DNA of 58,412 nt from Candidatus Gastranaerophilales bacterium (GCA_028696075.1 JAQVHS010000008.1:1-58412); one strand, 5' to 3'. Positions 37,161 through 46,286 are shown, numbered from the stretch's first letter. The notes: generated by a model not told the origin, from the sequence alone. Program-made: numbers and translations.

Positions 37161-38396
37161 ATGATGAACGATGTTTTAGTAATGGTTTTAGCCGGCGGCG
37201 AAGGTAAGAGGTTACACCCTTTAACCCGCGACAGAGCCAAGCCTGCAGTACCTTTCGGCGGAAGATACCGTATCGTGGACTTTGTTTTAAACAACCTGAT
37301 TAACTCGGGATTTTACAAAATCAAAGTTTTAACCCAGTACAAATCAGACTCTTTGAACAAACATATTACAAGAGGATGGCCTCTATCGCCTATCATTGAC
37401 CATTTTATAGACCTTGTACCCGCACAAATGAGGACAGGCGGCGCCTGGTATAACGGAACAGCTGATGCCGTGTATCAGAATATCAATACTATAGAAGATG
37501 AAAACCCTAATTTTGTGTGTATTTTTGGCGGCGACCATATTTATAAAATGGACGTTCAGCAAATGCTTAAATTTCACAAAAAAAAGATGGCAGGGCTTAC
37601 AATAAGCGCTATCCCCATCCCTGTTGAAGAAGCAGGAGAGTTTGGCATTATGGAAGTGGATGAAAACTGGAGGCTTACGGGATTTCAGGAAAAACCGACC
37701 ACAAGACCAAAAACTATCCCCGGCAATGATGATATGGTACTTGCTTCTATGGGCAATTATATTTTTGACACCGATGTGCTTTTAAGAACACTGTATGAAG
37801 ATGCGCAGGACAAAAAATCATCTCACGATTTTGGCAAAAATATTATTCCGGCGCTGTTGGAAGAAATTCCTGTTTATGTCTATGACTACAGCAAAAACAC
37901 CCACCCCGGGATGCTTGACACGGAAAAAGGCTACTGGCGTGATGTCGGGAGTGTAGATGCTTACTGGCAAACTAATATGGACTTGCTTGCTATAAATCCC
38001 GAGTTTAATTTATACAACCGTGAATGGCCGATAAGGACTTACAATTACAATTTTCCGCCCGCAAAGTTTGCAAGAGAAGAACAAGACCGCACAGGGCTTG
38101 CTATCAACTCTTTGGTAAGTGAAGGCTGTGTAATCAGCGGAGGGCAGATAAGCAGATGTGTTTTATCACCTAACGTTCGTGTAAACAGTTTTTCAAAAGT
38201 TACGGAATCTATTTTGATGGAAGATGTAGAAATAGGGAGGTATGCAGAAATAAGAAAAGCAATTATTGATAAGTTTGTAAAAATACCCGATTATGTTAAA
38301 ATTGGGGTAAATAAAGAACATGATTTAGAAAGAGGATTTTACGTTTCTCCGCAAGGCGTAACCGTAGTCCCGAAAGGAGCAAAATTAAATGTTTGA
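37161..38396 (+). CDS. glgC: Glucose-1-phosphate adenylyltransferase
   Basis: 411 residues. Makes ADP-glucose, the committed step of glycogen synthesis. LAGGEGKRLHPLTRDRAKPA is the nucleotide-binding loop, FGGDHIYKMD and EKPTTRPKTIPG are catalytic-region segments, and a C-terminal left-handed beta-helix (SEGCVISGGQISRCVLSPNV) follows. An AAAGGA site precedes ATGATG at 37161. Overlaps the thioredoxin gene by eight bases. With GH57 and GH13-like genes it points to an alpha-glucan store. Confidence 0.96.
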   Translation: MMNDVLVMVLAGGEGKRLHPLTRDRAKPAVPFGGRYRIVDFVLNNLINSGFYKIKVLTQYKSDSLNKHITRGWPLSPIIDHFIDLVPAQMRTGGAWYNGTADAVYQNINTIEDENPNFVCIFGGDHIYKMDVQQMLKFHKKKMAGLTISAIPIPVEEAGEFGIMEVDENWRLTGFQEKPTTRPKTIPGNDDMVLASMGNYIFDTDVLLRTLYEDAQDKKSSHDFGKNIIPALLEEIPVYVYDYSKNTHPGMLDTEKGYWRDVGSVDAYWQTNMDLLAINPEFNLYNREWPIRTYNYNFPPAKFAREEQDRTGLAINSLVSEGCVISGGQISRCVLSPNVRVNSFSKVTESILMEDVEIGRYAEIRKAIIDKFVKIPDYVKIGVNKEHDLERGFYVSPQGVTVVPKGAKLNV

Positions 38397-38982
38397 CGAA
38401 AAAATTATCGGAAAAATTGTTTGGGCAAATTTAGCTCTGACAGTAGCAGTATTATTACTCAGCGTAGTAATGTTTTCAAAGTTGTTCATTCCCGAAGGCA
38501 CAATAGCTGCAGCAGCTCCTGACAGAGCGGCAGCACCTTCTCATCAGGCAGCACAACCTGCAAACGATGAAAAAATTTCTAAAAAATATGACACAAGAAT
38601 GACTCTGGAAAAAGCGCTTCAAAAAGGAAAACCTGTTGCAGTATTATTTTATGCTGACTGGTGTGGATTTTGTAAGAGATTTGCACCTACTTTTGATGAA
38701 TTGGCAAAAGACAAAGATTTAAAGAAAAAATACACCTTTGCTTATGTTAATTCAGATTCCCCCGACAGCAGAGCGCTTATGCAGCAATACAATGTAAGAG
38801 GATTTCCCACACTTTACTTAATTAATCCAAAAACTATCGACAAAGCTCACGTATCTAACAGTTTAATGTTTGGTGCGGATGCTTTCGGCACAATGAAAGA
38901 ACAATTTGAAAAATTTGTTGAAGAGGGCTCAAGCGCAGTAACCCAACCTCCTGCACCGCAAGCTCCAAAAGAGGAAGACTAA
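38389..38982 (+). CDS. Membrane-anchored thioredoxin-fold protein
   Basis: 197 residues. One N-terminal transmembrane helix (about 9-33), an Ala/Pro-rich linker, then a thioredoxin domain with FYADWCGFCKRFAP (Cys92 and Cys95) and the cis-Pro GFPTLY segment. The domain would face outside the cytoplasm, keeping envelope thiols reduced or oxidised. The Pro-rich tail is disordered. It overlaps glgC and precedes fabI by 13 bases, so it is in that operon. Confidence 0.88.
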   Translation: MFDEKIIGKIVWANLALTVAVLLLSVVMFSKLFIPEGTIAAAAPDRAAAPSHQAAQPANDEKISKKYDTRMTLEKALQKGKPVAVLFYADWCGFCKRFAPTFDELAKDKDLKKKYTFAYVNSDSPDSRALMQQYNVRGFPTLYLINPKTIDKAHVSNSLMFGADAFGTMKEQFEKFVEEGSSAVTQPPAPQAPKEED

Positions 38983-38995
38983 AAAGGATAAAACA

Positions 38996-39805
38996 ATGTC
39001 AATTATGCATGGAAAAAGAGGAATAGTATTTGGCGTAAGCAATAAAAGAGGCATTGCCCACGCTATCGCCGAAAAATTATTCCAAAACGGAGCGGAAATT
39101 GCTTTTACCTACGCTAATGAAGCTATGGAATCAAGAGTACGCCCTATAGCAGAAGAAATGGATGCTAAAATCATCATGGAATGTGATGTAACTAAAGAAG
39201 AAGATGTTCAAAAAGTTTTTGATGCATATGAAAAACTTTACGGTAACTTGGACTTCGTACTTCATGCTGTTGCATTCGCAAACCGTGAAGATTTACAAGG
39301 CAATTTCTCTGACACTTCAAAAGCAGGATGGGACACGGCTCTTGGCGTTAGCTCCTATTCGCTTATCTCAATGGCAAGATGTGCTAAAAAACTGATGAAT
39401 GACGGCGGTTCTATTTGTGCATTGTCATACATCGGTTCTGAAAAAGCCGTTGCCAACTACAACATTATGGGTGTAGCAAAGGCAGCGCTGGAAGCTTCCG
39501 TAAGATATCTGGCGCAGGAATTCGGAGAGCAGGATATCAGAGTGAACGCTCTTTCTGCAGGACCTATCAAAACGCTTGCTGCAAAAGGCATAGGCGGCTT
39601 TGACCATATGTTGAAATTAAATGAAATTAAAGCACCTTTGGGCAGAAATACTTCGCTTGATGATGTTGCAAATTCGGCGCTTTATCTGTTATCTGATTTA
39701 TCTTCAGGTGTAACAGGTGAAACCCTGCACGTTGATTGCGGTGTTCATGCCGTCGGTGCAAGTAAAAATGAATTATTGATTTTAAACTTGGCGAAAGCTA
39801 AATAG
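38996..39805 (+). CDS. fabI: Enoyl-ACP reductase
   Basis: 269 residues. NADH-dependent last step of each fatty acid elongation cycle. N-terminal nucleotide site GVSNKRGIAHAIA, the FabI-type SYIGSEKAVANYNIMGVAKA with Tyr and Lys spaced Yx6K, and the RVNALSAGPI segment. Catalytic residues intact, so it is a plain FabI. Ends a short operon with glgC; a terminator follows. Confidence 0.93.
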   Translation: MSIMHGKRGIVFGVSNKRGIAHAIAEKLFQNGAEIAFTYANEAMESRVRPIAEEMDAKIIMECDVTKEEDVQKVFDAYEKLYGNLDFVLHAVAFANREDLQGNFSDTSKAGWDTALGVSSYSLISMARCAKKLMNDGGSICALSYIGSEKAVANYNIMGVAKAALEASVRYLAQEFGEQDIRVNALSAGPIKTLAAKGIGGFDHMLKLNEIKAPLGRNTSLDDVANSALYLLSDLSSGVTGETLHVDCGVHAVGASKNELLILNLAKAK

Positions 39806-39826
39806 TTTTTGATTAATTAAAATTGT

Positions 39827-39855
39827 AAAAACCGACCCCTAAAAGGCCGGTTTTT
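39827..39855 (+). terminator. Intrinsic terminator after fabI
   Basis: AAAAACCG and CGGTTTTT pair, with CC/GG continuing past one mismatch, around a loop of CCTAAAA; the 3' arm ends in a T run. Confidence 0.8.
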
Positions 39856-39922
39856 ATTTGTCGGATTTTTTCAAATATATTTTATTAACATAACCCCTCG
39901 GGTATGCTAAAATGCTTATATT

Positions 39923-41203
39923 ATGCAAGTAAAAGTCGAAAAAACCACACAATTAAACGGTGCTGTGACAATCCCCGCCGACAAATCCATAAGCCACAGA
40001 GCGGTTATGCTCGGAGCCTTATGCGATAGCAGGCTTAAGATAACCAATTTTTCCAAAGGCGAAGACTGCCGAAATACCCTTGAAATTTTCAAACAGCTTG
40101 GCAGCGAGGTAGAATTTATAAACGAATCCGATTTTTATCTTATACCCTCTAAACTTAAAGCGCCTAAAACCCCTCTTTATGTAGGTAATTCAGGCACTAC
40201 AATCCGTTTAATCAGCGGGATTTTAGCCTCGCAGGATTTCACCTGTACTATAAGCGGTGATGAAAGCCTTTCAAAGCGTCCGATGGGCAGGATTATAAAA
40301 CCTCTAACCCTTATGGGCGCTAAGATTTCTTCCCTGAATAATGATGATAAAGCGCCTTTAATCATTGAAGGCTCAACCCTTCAAGGGATTGATTACGATT
40401 CGCCGATTGCAAGCGCCCAGATAAAATCATGCCTGCTTTTTGCGGGACTGCATGCGCAGGGAACAACCAGAATCACGGAACCTTACAAATCCCGCAGCCA
40501 TTCAGAGCTGATGTTAAAGTATCTGGGGGCAAATATCAAAGAGAACTCAAACACGGTTGAAATTCAAAAATCACAGCTTCAGGCGGGCAATATAACCATT
40601 GCCGGAGATATTTCATCGGCTGCGTTTTTCCTTGTTGCAGGCGCAATTGTAGAGGGGGCTGATATTACGGTTAAAAATGTCGGGCTAAATCCTACACGCA
40701 CGGGAATTATCGATGTTTTAAAACAAATGGGAGCAAGTATTGAAATTTTCAATCAGCGGACGCTCAGCGGAGAAGACACGGGCGATGTAAGGGTTTGTTA
40801 TTCCGGTTTAAAGGCTGTAACCATAGAAGGTGAAATAATTCCGCGTTTGATTGATGAATTGCCTGTTATTGCAATTTTAGCCTCGCAAGCTGAAGGCACA
40901 ACAATTGTCAAAGACGCACAGGACTTAAGAAATAAAGAATCCGACCGTATAAAAACCGTGTGTCATGAATTTAGAAAGCTCGGTGTAGACATAGAAGAAA
41001 CGCAAGACGGCTTTAGAATAAACGGTAAAACCAAACTTAAGGGAGATACGATTGTTGAATGCTATCACGACCACAGGCTTGCAATGAGCGCTTATGTAGC
41101 GGGACTGATTTGTGAGAAACCTGTTTTGATAAATAATTTTGAATGGGTAAATACTTCATTTCCCGAGTTTTTAGAGTTAATATATAAAATAAAGGAGAGT
41201 TAA
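39923..41203 (+). CDS. aroA: 3-phosphoshikimate 1-carboxyvinyltransferase (EPSP synthase)
   Basis: 426 residues, typical length. Shikimate pathway enzyme joining phosphoenolpyruvate to shikimate-3-phosphate. PADKSISHRAVMLGAL, VGNSGTTIRLISG, SKRPMGRI, KSRSHSELML and the C-terminal RNKESDRIK with DHRLAMS are all present. Four bases before plsC, with an AAAGGAG site for that gene. Confidence 0.96.
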   Translation: MQVKVEKTTQLNGAVTIPADKSISHRAVMLGALCDSRLKITNFSKGEDCRNTLEIFKQLGSEVEFINESDFYLIPSKLKAPKTPLYVGNSGTTIRLISGILASQDFTCTISGDESLSKRPMGRIIKPLTLMGAKISSLNNDDKAPLIIEGSTLQGIDYDSPIASAQIKSCLLFAGLHAQGTTRITEPYKSRSHSELMLKYLGANIKENSNTVEIQKSQLQAGNITIAGDISSAAFFLVAGAIVEGADITVKNVGLNPTRTGIIDVLKQMGASIEIFNQRTLSGEDTGDVRVCYSGLKAVTIEGEIIPRLIDELPVIAILASQAEGTTIVKDAQDLRNKESDRIKTVCHEFRKLGVDIEETQDGFRINGKTKLKGDTIVECYHDHRLAMSAYVAGLICEKPVLINNFEWVNTSFPEFLELIYKIKES

Positions 41204-41206
41204 TAT

Positions 41207-41932
41207 ATGGCAAAAAGAAATTATGCAAAGCGCGAAACTCACGAATATACAAGGTTTACCTCGTTTTGCCAGTTTTTAATAATTTATTTGTTTATATTCC
41301 CGTATTTTTATGTCTTTCACAGATTAAGAATATCGGGCAGAGAACATATTCCGAAAGGCGAATCGTTTATCGTGGCAGCTACCCACTCATCTTATTATGA
41401 CCCTCCGCTTGTAAGTGTTGCAGTGGTTAAGCCTATTGCTTATATGGCTAAAAAAGAACTCTTTGAAGTCCCTATTTTAAGGGAAATAGTGATATTTCTA
41501 GGTGCTTTCGCCGTAAACAGAGAAAGTCTTGAAATTGCTACAATAAGAACCGCTAAAGCTGTTATTCAGACGAAACACTGGATTATGGCAATGTTTCCCC
41601 AGGGCAACAGGGATATACCCGGTAAAATCACTAAGATTAACGGCGGTTTTGCGTATTTGTCCAAAACCACAAAAGCCAAAATCCTTCCCGTTTCCATTGT
41701 AGGGTCTGAAGAATACAACTTTATCCCGTTTTTGAAAAAAATTACGATAAGAATAGGTAAACCGCTGCCTGCATGTACCGATATGAACCAAACAATGTGG
41801 GATTGGTGCCAGGCTATTGAAAACCTCGGCAGTTATGAATTTACACAGGAAGCAAAAGATAAACTCGCTGTAATACAGCAGGAGCAAGAGAAAAAGGGGA
41901 AAAAGGTTGAAAGCACTAATACAGAGGGTTAA
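41207..41932 (+). CDS. plsC: 1-acylglycerol-3-phosphate O-acyltransferase-like protein
   Basis: 241 residues. Transfers an acyl chain in phosphatidic acid synthesis. A membrane segment (about 20-38) precedes the HX4D motif THSSYYDPP. The third block is FPQGNRDIPG, where the usual Glu is Gln, which is unusual but seen in some relatives. The C-terminal Lys/Glu-rich end overlaps dtd by 26 bases. Acyl and acceptor preference cannot be told from sequence. Confidence 0.88.
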   Translation: MAKRNYAKRETHEYTRFTSFCQFLIIYLFIFPYFYVFHRLRISGREHIPKGESFIVAATHSSYYDPPLVSVAVVKPIAYMAKKELFEVPILREIVIFLGAFAVNRESLEIATIRTAKAVIQTKHWIMAMFPQGNRDIPGKITKINGGFAYLSKTTKAKILPVSIVGSEEYNFIPFLKKITIRIGKPLPACTDMNQTMWDWCQAIENLGSYEFTQEAKDKLAVIQQEQEKKGKKVESTNTEG

Positions 41933-42353
41933 AAATTCTTCCGTGGAAATAGACGGCAAAATTTCTTCTTCAATCGGGGCAGGTATGCTGATTTTACTGG
42001 GGGTGGAAAAGAACGACACTTTTAAGACTGCAGCTGCGCTTGCCGATAAGGTTTTGAAGTTTAGAATTTTTGAAGATGAAAATGACAAAATGAACTTATC
42101 CGTCTGTGATATAAACGGTGAAATCCTTGTGGTATCACAATTTACACTGGCAGCCGATTGCAAAAAAGGTACACGTCCGAGCTTTGATAACGCTAAAATG
42201 CCCAAAGAAGCAAACGAGATTTATGAGTTTTTTGTGAACGAATTGAAAAAATCAAATTTAAAAATCCAAACAGGTGTTTTTGGTGCTATGATGGATGTAA
42301 AATTAACCAATGACGGACCGGTAACATTTATGTTAGAAAAGCAGGGGCAATGA
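41907..42353 (+). CDS. dtd: D-aminoacyl-tRNA deacylase
   Basis: 148 residues from a TTG at 41907, chosen because the homologous N-terminus KALIQRVKNSSVEIDG follows directly and an AAGGGG-type site precedes it. Removes D-amino acids from mischarged tRNAs. VVSQFTLAADCKKGTRPSF holds the SQFT motif and NDGPVT the cis-Pro loop. The start lies inside plsC by 26 bases, so the two are translationally linked. Confidence 0.93.
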   Translation: MKALIQRVKNSSVEIDGKISSSIGAGMLILLGVEKNDTFKTAAALADKVLKFRIFEDENDKMNLSVCDINGEILVVSQFTLAADCKKGTRPSFDNAKMPKEANEIYEFFVNELKKSNLKIQTGVFGAMMDVKLTNDGPVTFMLEKQGQ

Positions 42354-43186
42354 TGAAAAAGATAAAATTCACGAAAATGCAAGGTTTAGGCAACGATTTT
42401 ATACTTGTTGATTATGAAAAAAACACTGATTTTCAAGCTTTGGCGGAGAAAATGTGCGACAGACATTTTGGTATAGGGGCAGACGGTTTGATAGTTGTAA
42501 ATCCCGAAGATATGAACGGCAGTGCTGATGCCAGCTGGCATATTTACAACTCTGACGGCAGCGAACCGCAGATGTGCGGCAACGGCATAAGGTGTTTGAC
42601 GAAATATGTTTATGAAAAAAATTTAGTTAATAAAAAGAAATTCACAGTCAATACCCTTGCAGGGATTGTTATTCCTGAGATTTTAGAGGATGGTAAAGTA
42701 AAAGTTGATATGGGCAAGCCGATTTTAGGGCCTGTGGATATTCCCTGCAAAGCTTCAAGCGCTTTGAAGTTCCAAGTAAATGTATTAGACCGTTGTTTTG
42801 AAGCAAATGCCGTAAGCATGGGCAATCCGCACTGCGTTATTTTTGAGGACGAAGAGGTTATGCCTTTGGCTGAAAAATACGGTCCTCATATAGAAATACA
42901 TCCGTTTTTCCCTGAAAAAACAAACGTGGAATTTGTGCAAAAAATCTCTGACAGCCATTTAAAATTAGCAGTCTGGGAACGTGGCTGCGGTATAACGCTG
43001 GCATGCGGAACGGGCAGTTGTGCAACAGTTGTTGCGGCTATTTTGAACAAACTTACAGGCAAAAAAGTTCAGGTGGATTTACCCGGCGGAGCGCTTTTTA
43101 TCGAATGGAGCGGTAATACGGAAGATTCTGTCTTTATGACCGGTGATGCCGAGTTTGTATTTGAAGGTGAATATTTCGCTGATTAA
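42350..43186 (+). CDS. dapF: Diaminopimelate epimerase
   Basis: 278 residues. Makes meso-diaminopimelate for lysine and peptidoglycan. MCGNGIRCLTKYV and ITLACGTGSCATV carry the two catalytic cysteines. Overlaps dtd by four bases. It ends the plus run from aroA; repeat debris follows. Confidence 0.96.
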   Translation: MMKKIKFTKMQGLGNDFILVDYEKNTDFQALAEKMCDRHFGIGADGLIVVNPEDMNGSADASWHIYNSDGSEPQMCGNGIRCLTKYVYEKNLVNKKKFTVNTLAGIVIPEILEDGKVKVDMGKPILGPVDIPCKASSALKFQVNVLDRCFEANAVSMGNPHCVIFEDEEVMPLAEKYGPHIEIHPFFPEKTNVEFVQKISDSHLKLAVWERGCGITLACGTGSCATVVAAILNKLTGKKVQVDLPGGALFIEWSGNTEDSVFMTGDAEFVFEGEYFAD

Positions 43187-43458
43187 AGTAATACGCAGAA
43201 GGATGGCTTTTTCGTCATATTGAATCCTGAAACAAGTTCAGGATAAACTCCGCGAAATAGCTGTTTATTTTGATATAACAGATTCTTCACCTCTTAAACT
43301 CTTCTCAGCCTCCCGGCTCTCTACCTGCCGGATTGCCGTGTTCTCACTGCCTTAGTCTTCGCAAAGACAGTTGGGTCATCTTTGCCGATGCCGGGGGCGC
43401 TTTTATTGTTATCCGACTGCCTCCCGGCTACGCCAATCAGTATTCCCAAGGCTTTGCT
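43187..43458. repeat. Repeat debris between dapF and an XRE gene
   Basis: 272 bases without a gene. They hold a CTGAAACAAGTTCAG inverted word near 43228, a CTTCACCTCTTAAACTC and TCTCAGCCTCCCGGCTC stretch matching 57560-58412, and a GGATTGCC word (about 43330) as in the element there. These are old copies of dispersed repeats. Confidence 0.5.
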
Positions 43459-43671
43459 TTATTTGTCCTTTTGCGTAAATTCAATCTTATAGCCCAAAAT
43501 ATCCGCAATCAATTCCATTTCTTTAAAGCTTATTGTTTCATTGCGTAGTTTGTTGGACAAATTCGCCATTGAATACTTTTTATTAAGTCTTTTAGACATT
43601 TGGGCAGCAAGCTCCGTCATTGTAATTTGTAAGTCTAAAAGTAATTTTTTAACTCTTACTACTATTTTCAT
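43459..43671 (-). CDS. Small XRE-type helix-turn-helix regulator
   Basis: 70 residues, essentially one helix-turn-helix domain: TMTELAAQMSKRLNKKYS then MANLSNKLRNETISFKEM and ELIADILGYKIEF. It matches the short single-domain regulators of this class. Divergent from the 58-residue gene; the palindrome between them is a plausible operator. The shortness suggests it acts as an autorepressor or antitoxin-like partner. Confidence 0.75.
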   Translation of the reverse strand: MKIVVRVKKLLLDLQITMTELAAQMSKRLNKKYSMANLSNKLRNETISFKEMELIADILGYKIEFTQKDK

Positions 43672-43738
43672 AAATACCGCCTTGTTTAATATTCTACTAA
43701 GGAATAGAACACTAAACGAAATAATTTATTATATTAAT

Positions 43739-43783
43739 TGACAACTCAATAATATTGTTTATAATTAAATTATATTATTGAGC
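43739..43783 (+). promoter_or_regulatory. Promoter with inverted-repeat operator for the 58-aa gene
   Basis: TTGACA (43739-43744) and TATAAT (43761-43766) with a 16-base spacer. CTCAATAATAT (43746-43756) and its exact inverse ATATTATTGAG (43773-43783) sit over the spacer and the start site. Confidence 0.7.
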
Positions 43784-43827
43784 GTTATTGTTATTCAGTA
43801 ATAATTCAACTCTGAAAGGAGCTGGCA

Positions 43828-44004
43828 ATGTATTTCACAAAAATTAAAGATACCCTGGATGAAATAAAAGAAGTAGCGGAAAAAATGACCATTAACATTG
43901 AAAATGAGGCTTTAATAAAGGAATATTCCTCTAAATTAAATTTATTAACATCAATTATTAACGTATTAACATCAACTATTAACAGCGTGGTCGAGAAAAA
44001 TTAA
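43828..44004 (+). CDS. 58-residue helical protein divergent from an XRE regulator
   Basis: 58 residues with AAAGGAG before the ATG. Starts MYFTKIKDTLDEIKEVAEKM and ends INSVVEKN; predicted as two helices, with an Asn/Thr/Ile-rich second half. Paralogous in pattern to the 51-residue gene at 28915 (see findings). No family recognised. Ends nine bases before the convergent GH13-like gene. Confidence 0.6.
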   Translation: MYFTKIKDTLDEIKEVAEKMTINIENEALIKEYSSKLNLLTSIINVLTSTINSVVEKN

Positions 44005-44012
44005 TTTATGTT

Positions 44013-45485
44013 TTAATTATACATAACGTGCAAAAATTCGTTATAAACAGCGTCTTTAAACCACTTTGCAGTATCTGATGTGTTGAAGATATTGTTGTAA
44101 TGGCTGTCTACATCTCCGTAAGCTGACAAATTACGGCTTTCTTCCATTTGTGCATGGGTAGATGTATACGGGTTTAAAGGGAAAATATCATGCATCTGCA
44201 TAAAGGTCGGAAGCTTAAACCCTGTTTCTCTGTGAGCATGGAAACTGTTTTTTAGCCTGTTTAATCTTTGTTCAAAAGGCATATGTCCCGTATCATTATC
44301 ATCCGATACCATAGGACCGGCTGCATATTCATCGCTATGGCGCTGCTTGTCATATTCATGCATTACACTGCTGAAATCATCGGCACGACCCCAGTCAGTT
44401 CCCGCGCTTAACCCCATTTTTTTAAAACGGTCATCATCGTTGCATTTTTCACCGATTAGGGCAATATCATTCCTGCCTGTTCTTTTTCTGATTTCGGTTG
44501 TAATGTACTGCATTTGTTTGAAATTAGGTAATGCCCCGACTCCGCAATAATTTCCCATATCATAATTCCCGATATGTTTCGCGCTGTCAAAAAATATTGA
44601 ATCAAATCCTAAATCTACCGCCCAACAACAGGCATCTATAAACGCATTTTCATCATTATACCAGTCAAACCCTCTGCCCTGAACGGTCATTTGCCCTGCT
44701 GAAAGCGGCATTCTAAAGCCTGTTTTTAATCCTCTTAAATGCGCCAAATCGTTGAAAGCTTTTACCTGTTCATCATCGCCTAAATGCTGTCCGTCACGCC
44801 ATAATCCGTCAGAAGTAAGATTTTTGGAAATGCCGGCATGAAGATTTACGGTATATAAAGAAGACGGTCCTGTTTTGCCGTCATTCCAATTGCCCATCGC
44901 AGGGTACAACTGCGATAGCACAACGCAGTTGGCAAAACTTTTAGATGACGGGGGAATAGCAGGCAAAAGTTTTATAAGGTTTAAAAGTCCTTCTCTTTTT
45001 TGGTCGCCTTGTGTAAGAGCAATTGTGCGGGGATTGATTTCAATATAATTAGCTCTTCTGCCCCATTTATCGCCATAATCCGGGGTTGGAATATATGACG
45101 GTATGCCGGGATAGCAGTTATTCTTTTTATTAAGCGTACAGATTGATTGAACAGCGTTAAGCGGTGATTGTTTTAACAGGTCTTCGGGGTTTTTGGATAC
45201 CCATTTTTTCCAGCCTGTATTTCCGCCTCTGTACAAATGCCTATAGGTATCATTGTCTTCATAAACATCATTATTGCCTTTTAATATCCAAAACAGCTTT
45301 TTGGCAGGCTGATTATCTCCGTAATAACCGTTAAAATTTATAAGTCCTTTATTATAATTAGCTGTTGCCTCAAGAGCATTCGCGTAAGTTTTTTGGCTTG
45401 AGTTTCGGCAAACAGAACTTGAACACCTCATGTCGGTGTTTTTATTGGGGAAACAAGCATTAGAATAAACAGGCAGAATTTTCAT
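44013..45485 (-). CDS. GH13-like alpha-amylase family protein
   Basis: 490 residues. A TIM-barrel glycoside hydrolase: IFFDSAKH (Asp300, Lys303, His304) matches the FDxxKH nucleophile strand of GH13 enzymes, and IALIGEKC has the catalytic Glu346, followed by a DDNDTG loop. The first 60 residues are low complexity and end in INFNGYYGD, a motif like the NFG of the small proteins at 56 kb. No signal peptide. Probably acts on alpha-glucan, together with glgC and GH57. Family call is from motifs only; no strong length match. Confidence 0.6.
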   Translation of the reverse strand: MKILPVYSNACFPNKNTDMRCSSSVCRNSSQKTYANALEATANYNKGLINFNGYYGDNQPAKKLFWILKGNNDVYEDNDTYRHLYRGGNTGWKKWVSKNPEDLLKQSPLNAVQSICTLNKKNNCYPGIPSYIPTPDYGDKWGRRANYIEINPRTIALTQGDQKREGLLNLIKLLPAIPPSSKSFANCVVLSQLYPAMGNWNDGKTGPSSLYTVNLHAGISKNLTSDGLWRDGQHLGDDEQVKAFNDLAHLRGLKTGFRMPLSAGQMTVQGRGFDWYNDENAFIDACCWAVDLGFDSIFFDSAKHIGNYDMGNYCGVGALPNFKQMQYITTEIRKRTGRNDIALIGEKCNDDDRFKKMGLSAGTDWGRADDFSSVMHEYDKQRHSDEYAAGPMVSDDNDTGHMPFEQRLNRLKNSFHAHRETGFKLPTFMQMHDIFPLNPYTSTHAQMEESRNLSAYGDVDSHYNNIFNTSDTAKWFKDAVYNEFLHVMYN

Positions 45486-45618
45486 AGCATTTATAAAACA
45501 TAAAATCGTAAAAATTTGATAGTTTAGTATAAAAATTTATATAATCCGTTTATTTTATTAAATTTTTTGCGTTAAATCAACCCTTTTCTAAATTTTTAAT
45601 TTTTTATTTTTAAAATTC

Positions 45619-45647
45619 TTGACATAATCAATCGATTGATTGATAAT
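45619..45647 (+). promoter_or_regulatory. Efflux operon promoter with palindrome in the spacer
   Basis: TTGACA (45619-45624) and GATAAT (45642-45647) with a 17-base spacer. The spacer plus one base is a perfect 16-bp palindrome, AATCAATCGATTGATT (45626-45641, counting overlap), the expected operator of the TetR protein. The ATG at 45654 is about seven bases after the -10, so the transcript may be leaderless. Confidence 0.8.
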
Positions 45648-45653
45648 TTTGTC

Positions 45654-46286
45654 ATGAAAAAAGTAACTAAAGAAAATAAAAGAATAAAAATTATTGAAGC
45701 CGCTGTCAAATTGTTTGCAAAAAATGGGTTTGAAGCAACGTCCACAAGAGATATCTGCAAACTTGCGGGGGCTAATATTTCTTTAATTGCCTATTATTTT
45801 GGAGGCAAAAAAGAGCTTTATGATAAGATTATAAATTCTTTTGCACAGCAGCTTGATGCACAAATGCGAATATTTATTAATCCGGATACAGATTTGGATA
45901 TTCTCAGCGTCAAAGAAAAAATAGATTTAATAAAACTGCTTATAGATAAAATGATGGATTATTTTTATAATTCCGTATCTTCGTATATGATAGATATTCT
46001 TATAAAAGAGCAGCAAAATCCGAATACTTCCATATCTTCGCCGCCGTATAATTTTTTAAGAAAGATTTTAGGTTCGATTTTTAATCAAAAACCTGATTCA
46101 AAAGAAATTGTTTATAAGGCTGTATTCATTGTTTCCCAGATAGCTTTTGTCCGAATTACACCTATATTTTCATTGAGGGTCTTCGGGCAGGCAAAGTTTG
46201 AGCCTGATGATATTATATACATAAAAAACAATCTGCAATTAGCAATCAAAGCATTATTTAACGAAGCCGGAGTGAATTATGAATAA
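45654..46286 (+). CDS. TetR-family repressor of the efflux operon (CecR-like)
   Basis: 210 residues from the ATG at 45654 (a TTG at 45636 in frame lies inside the operator and is unlikely). The N-terminal HTH, IIEAAVKLFAKNGFEATSTR, then DICKLAGANISLIAYYFGGK with KKELYDKII, is TetR type and close to E. coli CecR, which controls ybhGFSR. The C-terminal ligand domain is not recognised. Directly followed by the channel gene with an 8-base overlap. Autoregulation is likely since it sits under the palindromic promoter. Confidence 0.9.
   Translation: MKKVTKENKRIKIIEAAVKLFAKNGFEATSTRDICKLAGANISLIAYYFGGKKELYDKIINSFAQQLDAQMRIFINPDTDLDILSVKEKIDLIKLLIDKMMDYFYNSVSSYMIDILIKEQQNPNTSISSPPYNFLRKILGSIFNQKPDSKEIVYKAVFIVSQIAFVRITPIFSLRVFGQAKFEPDDIIYIKNNLQLAIKALFNEAGVNYE

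Noticed and set aside
43333-43548. Plus-strand open frame of 71 codons after dapF
   Set aside because: Lies in repeat debris and overlaps the XRE gene on the other strand; no support.
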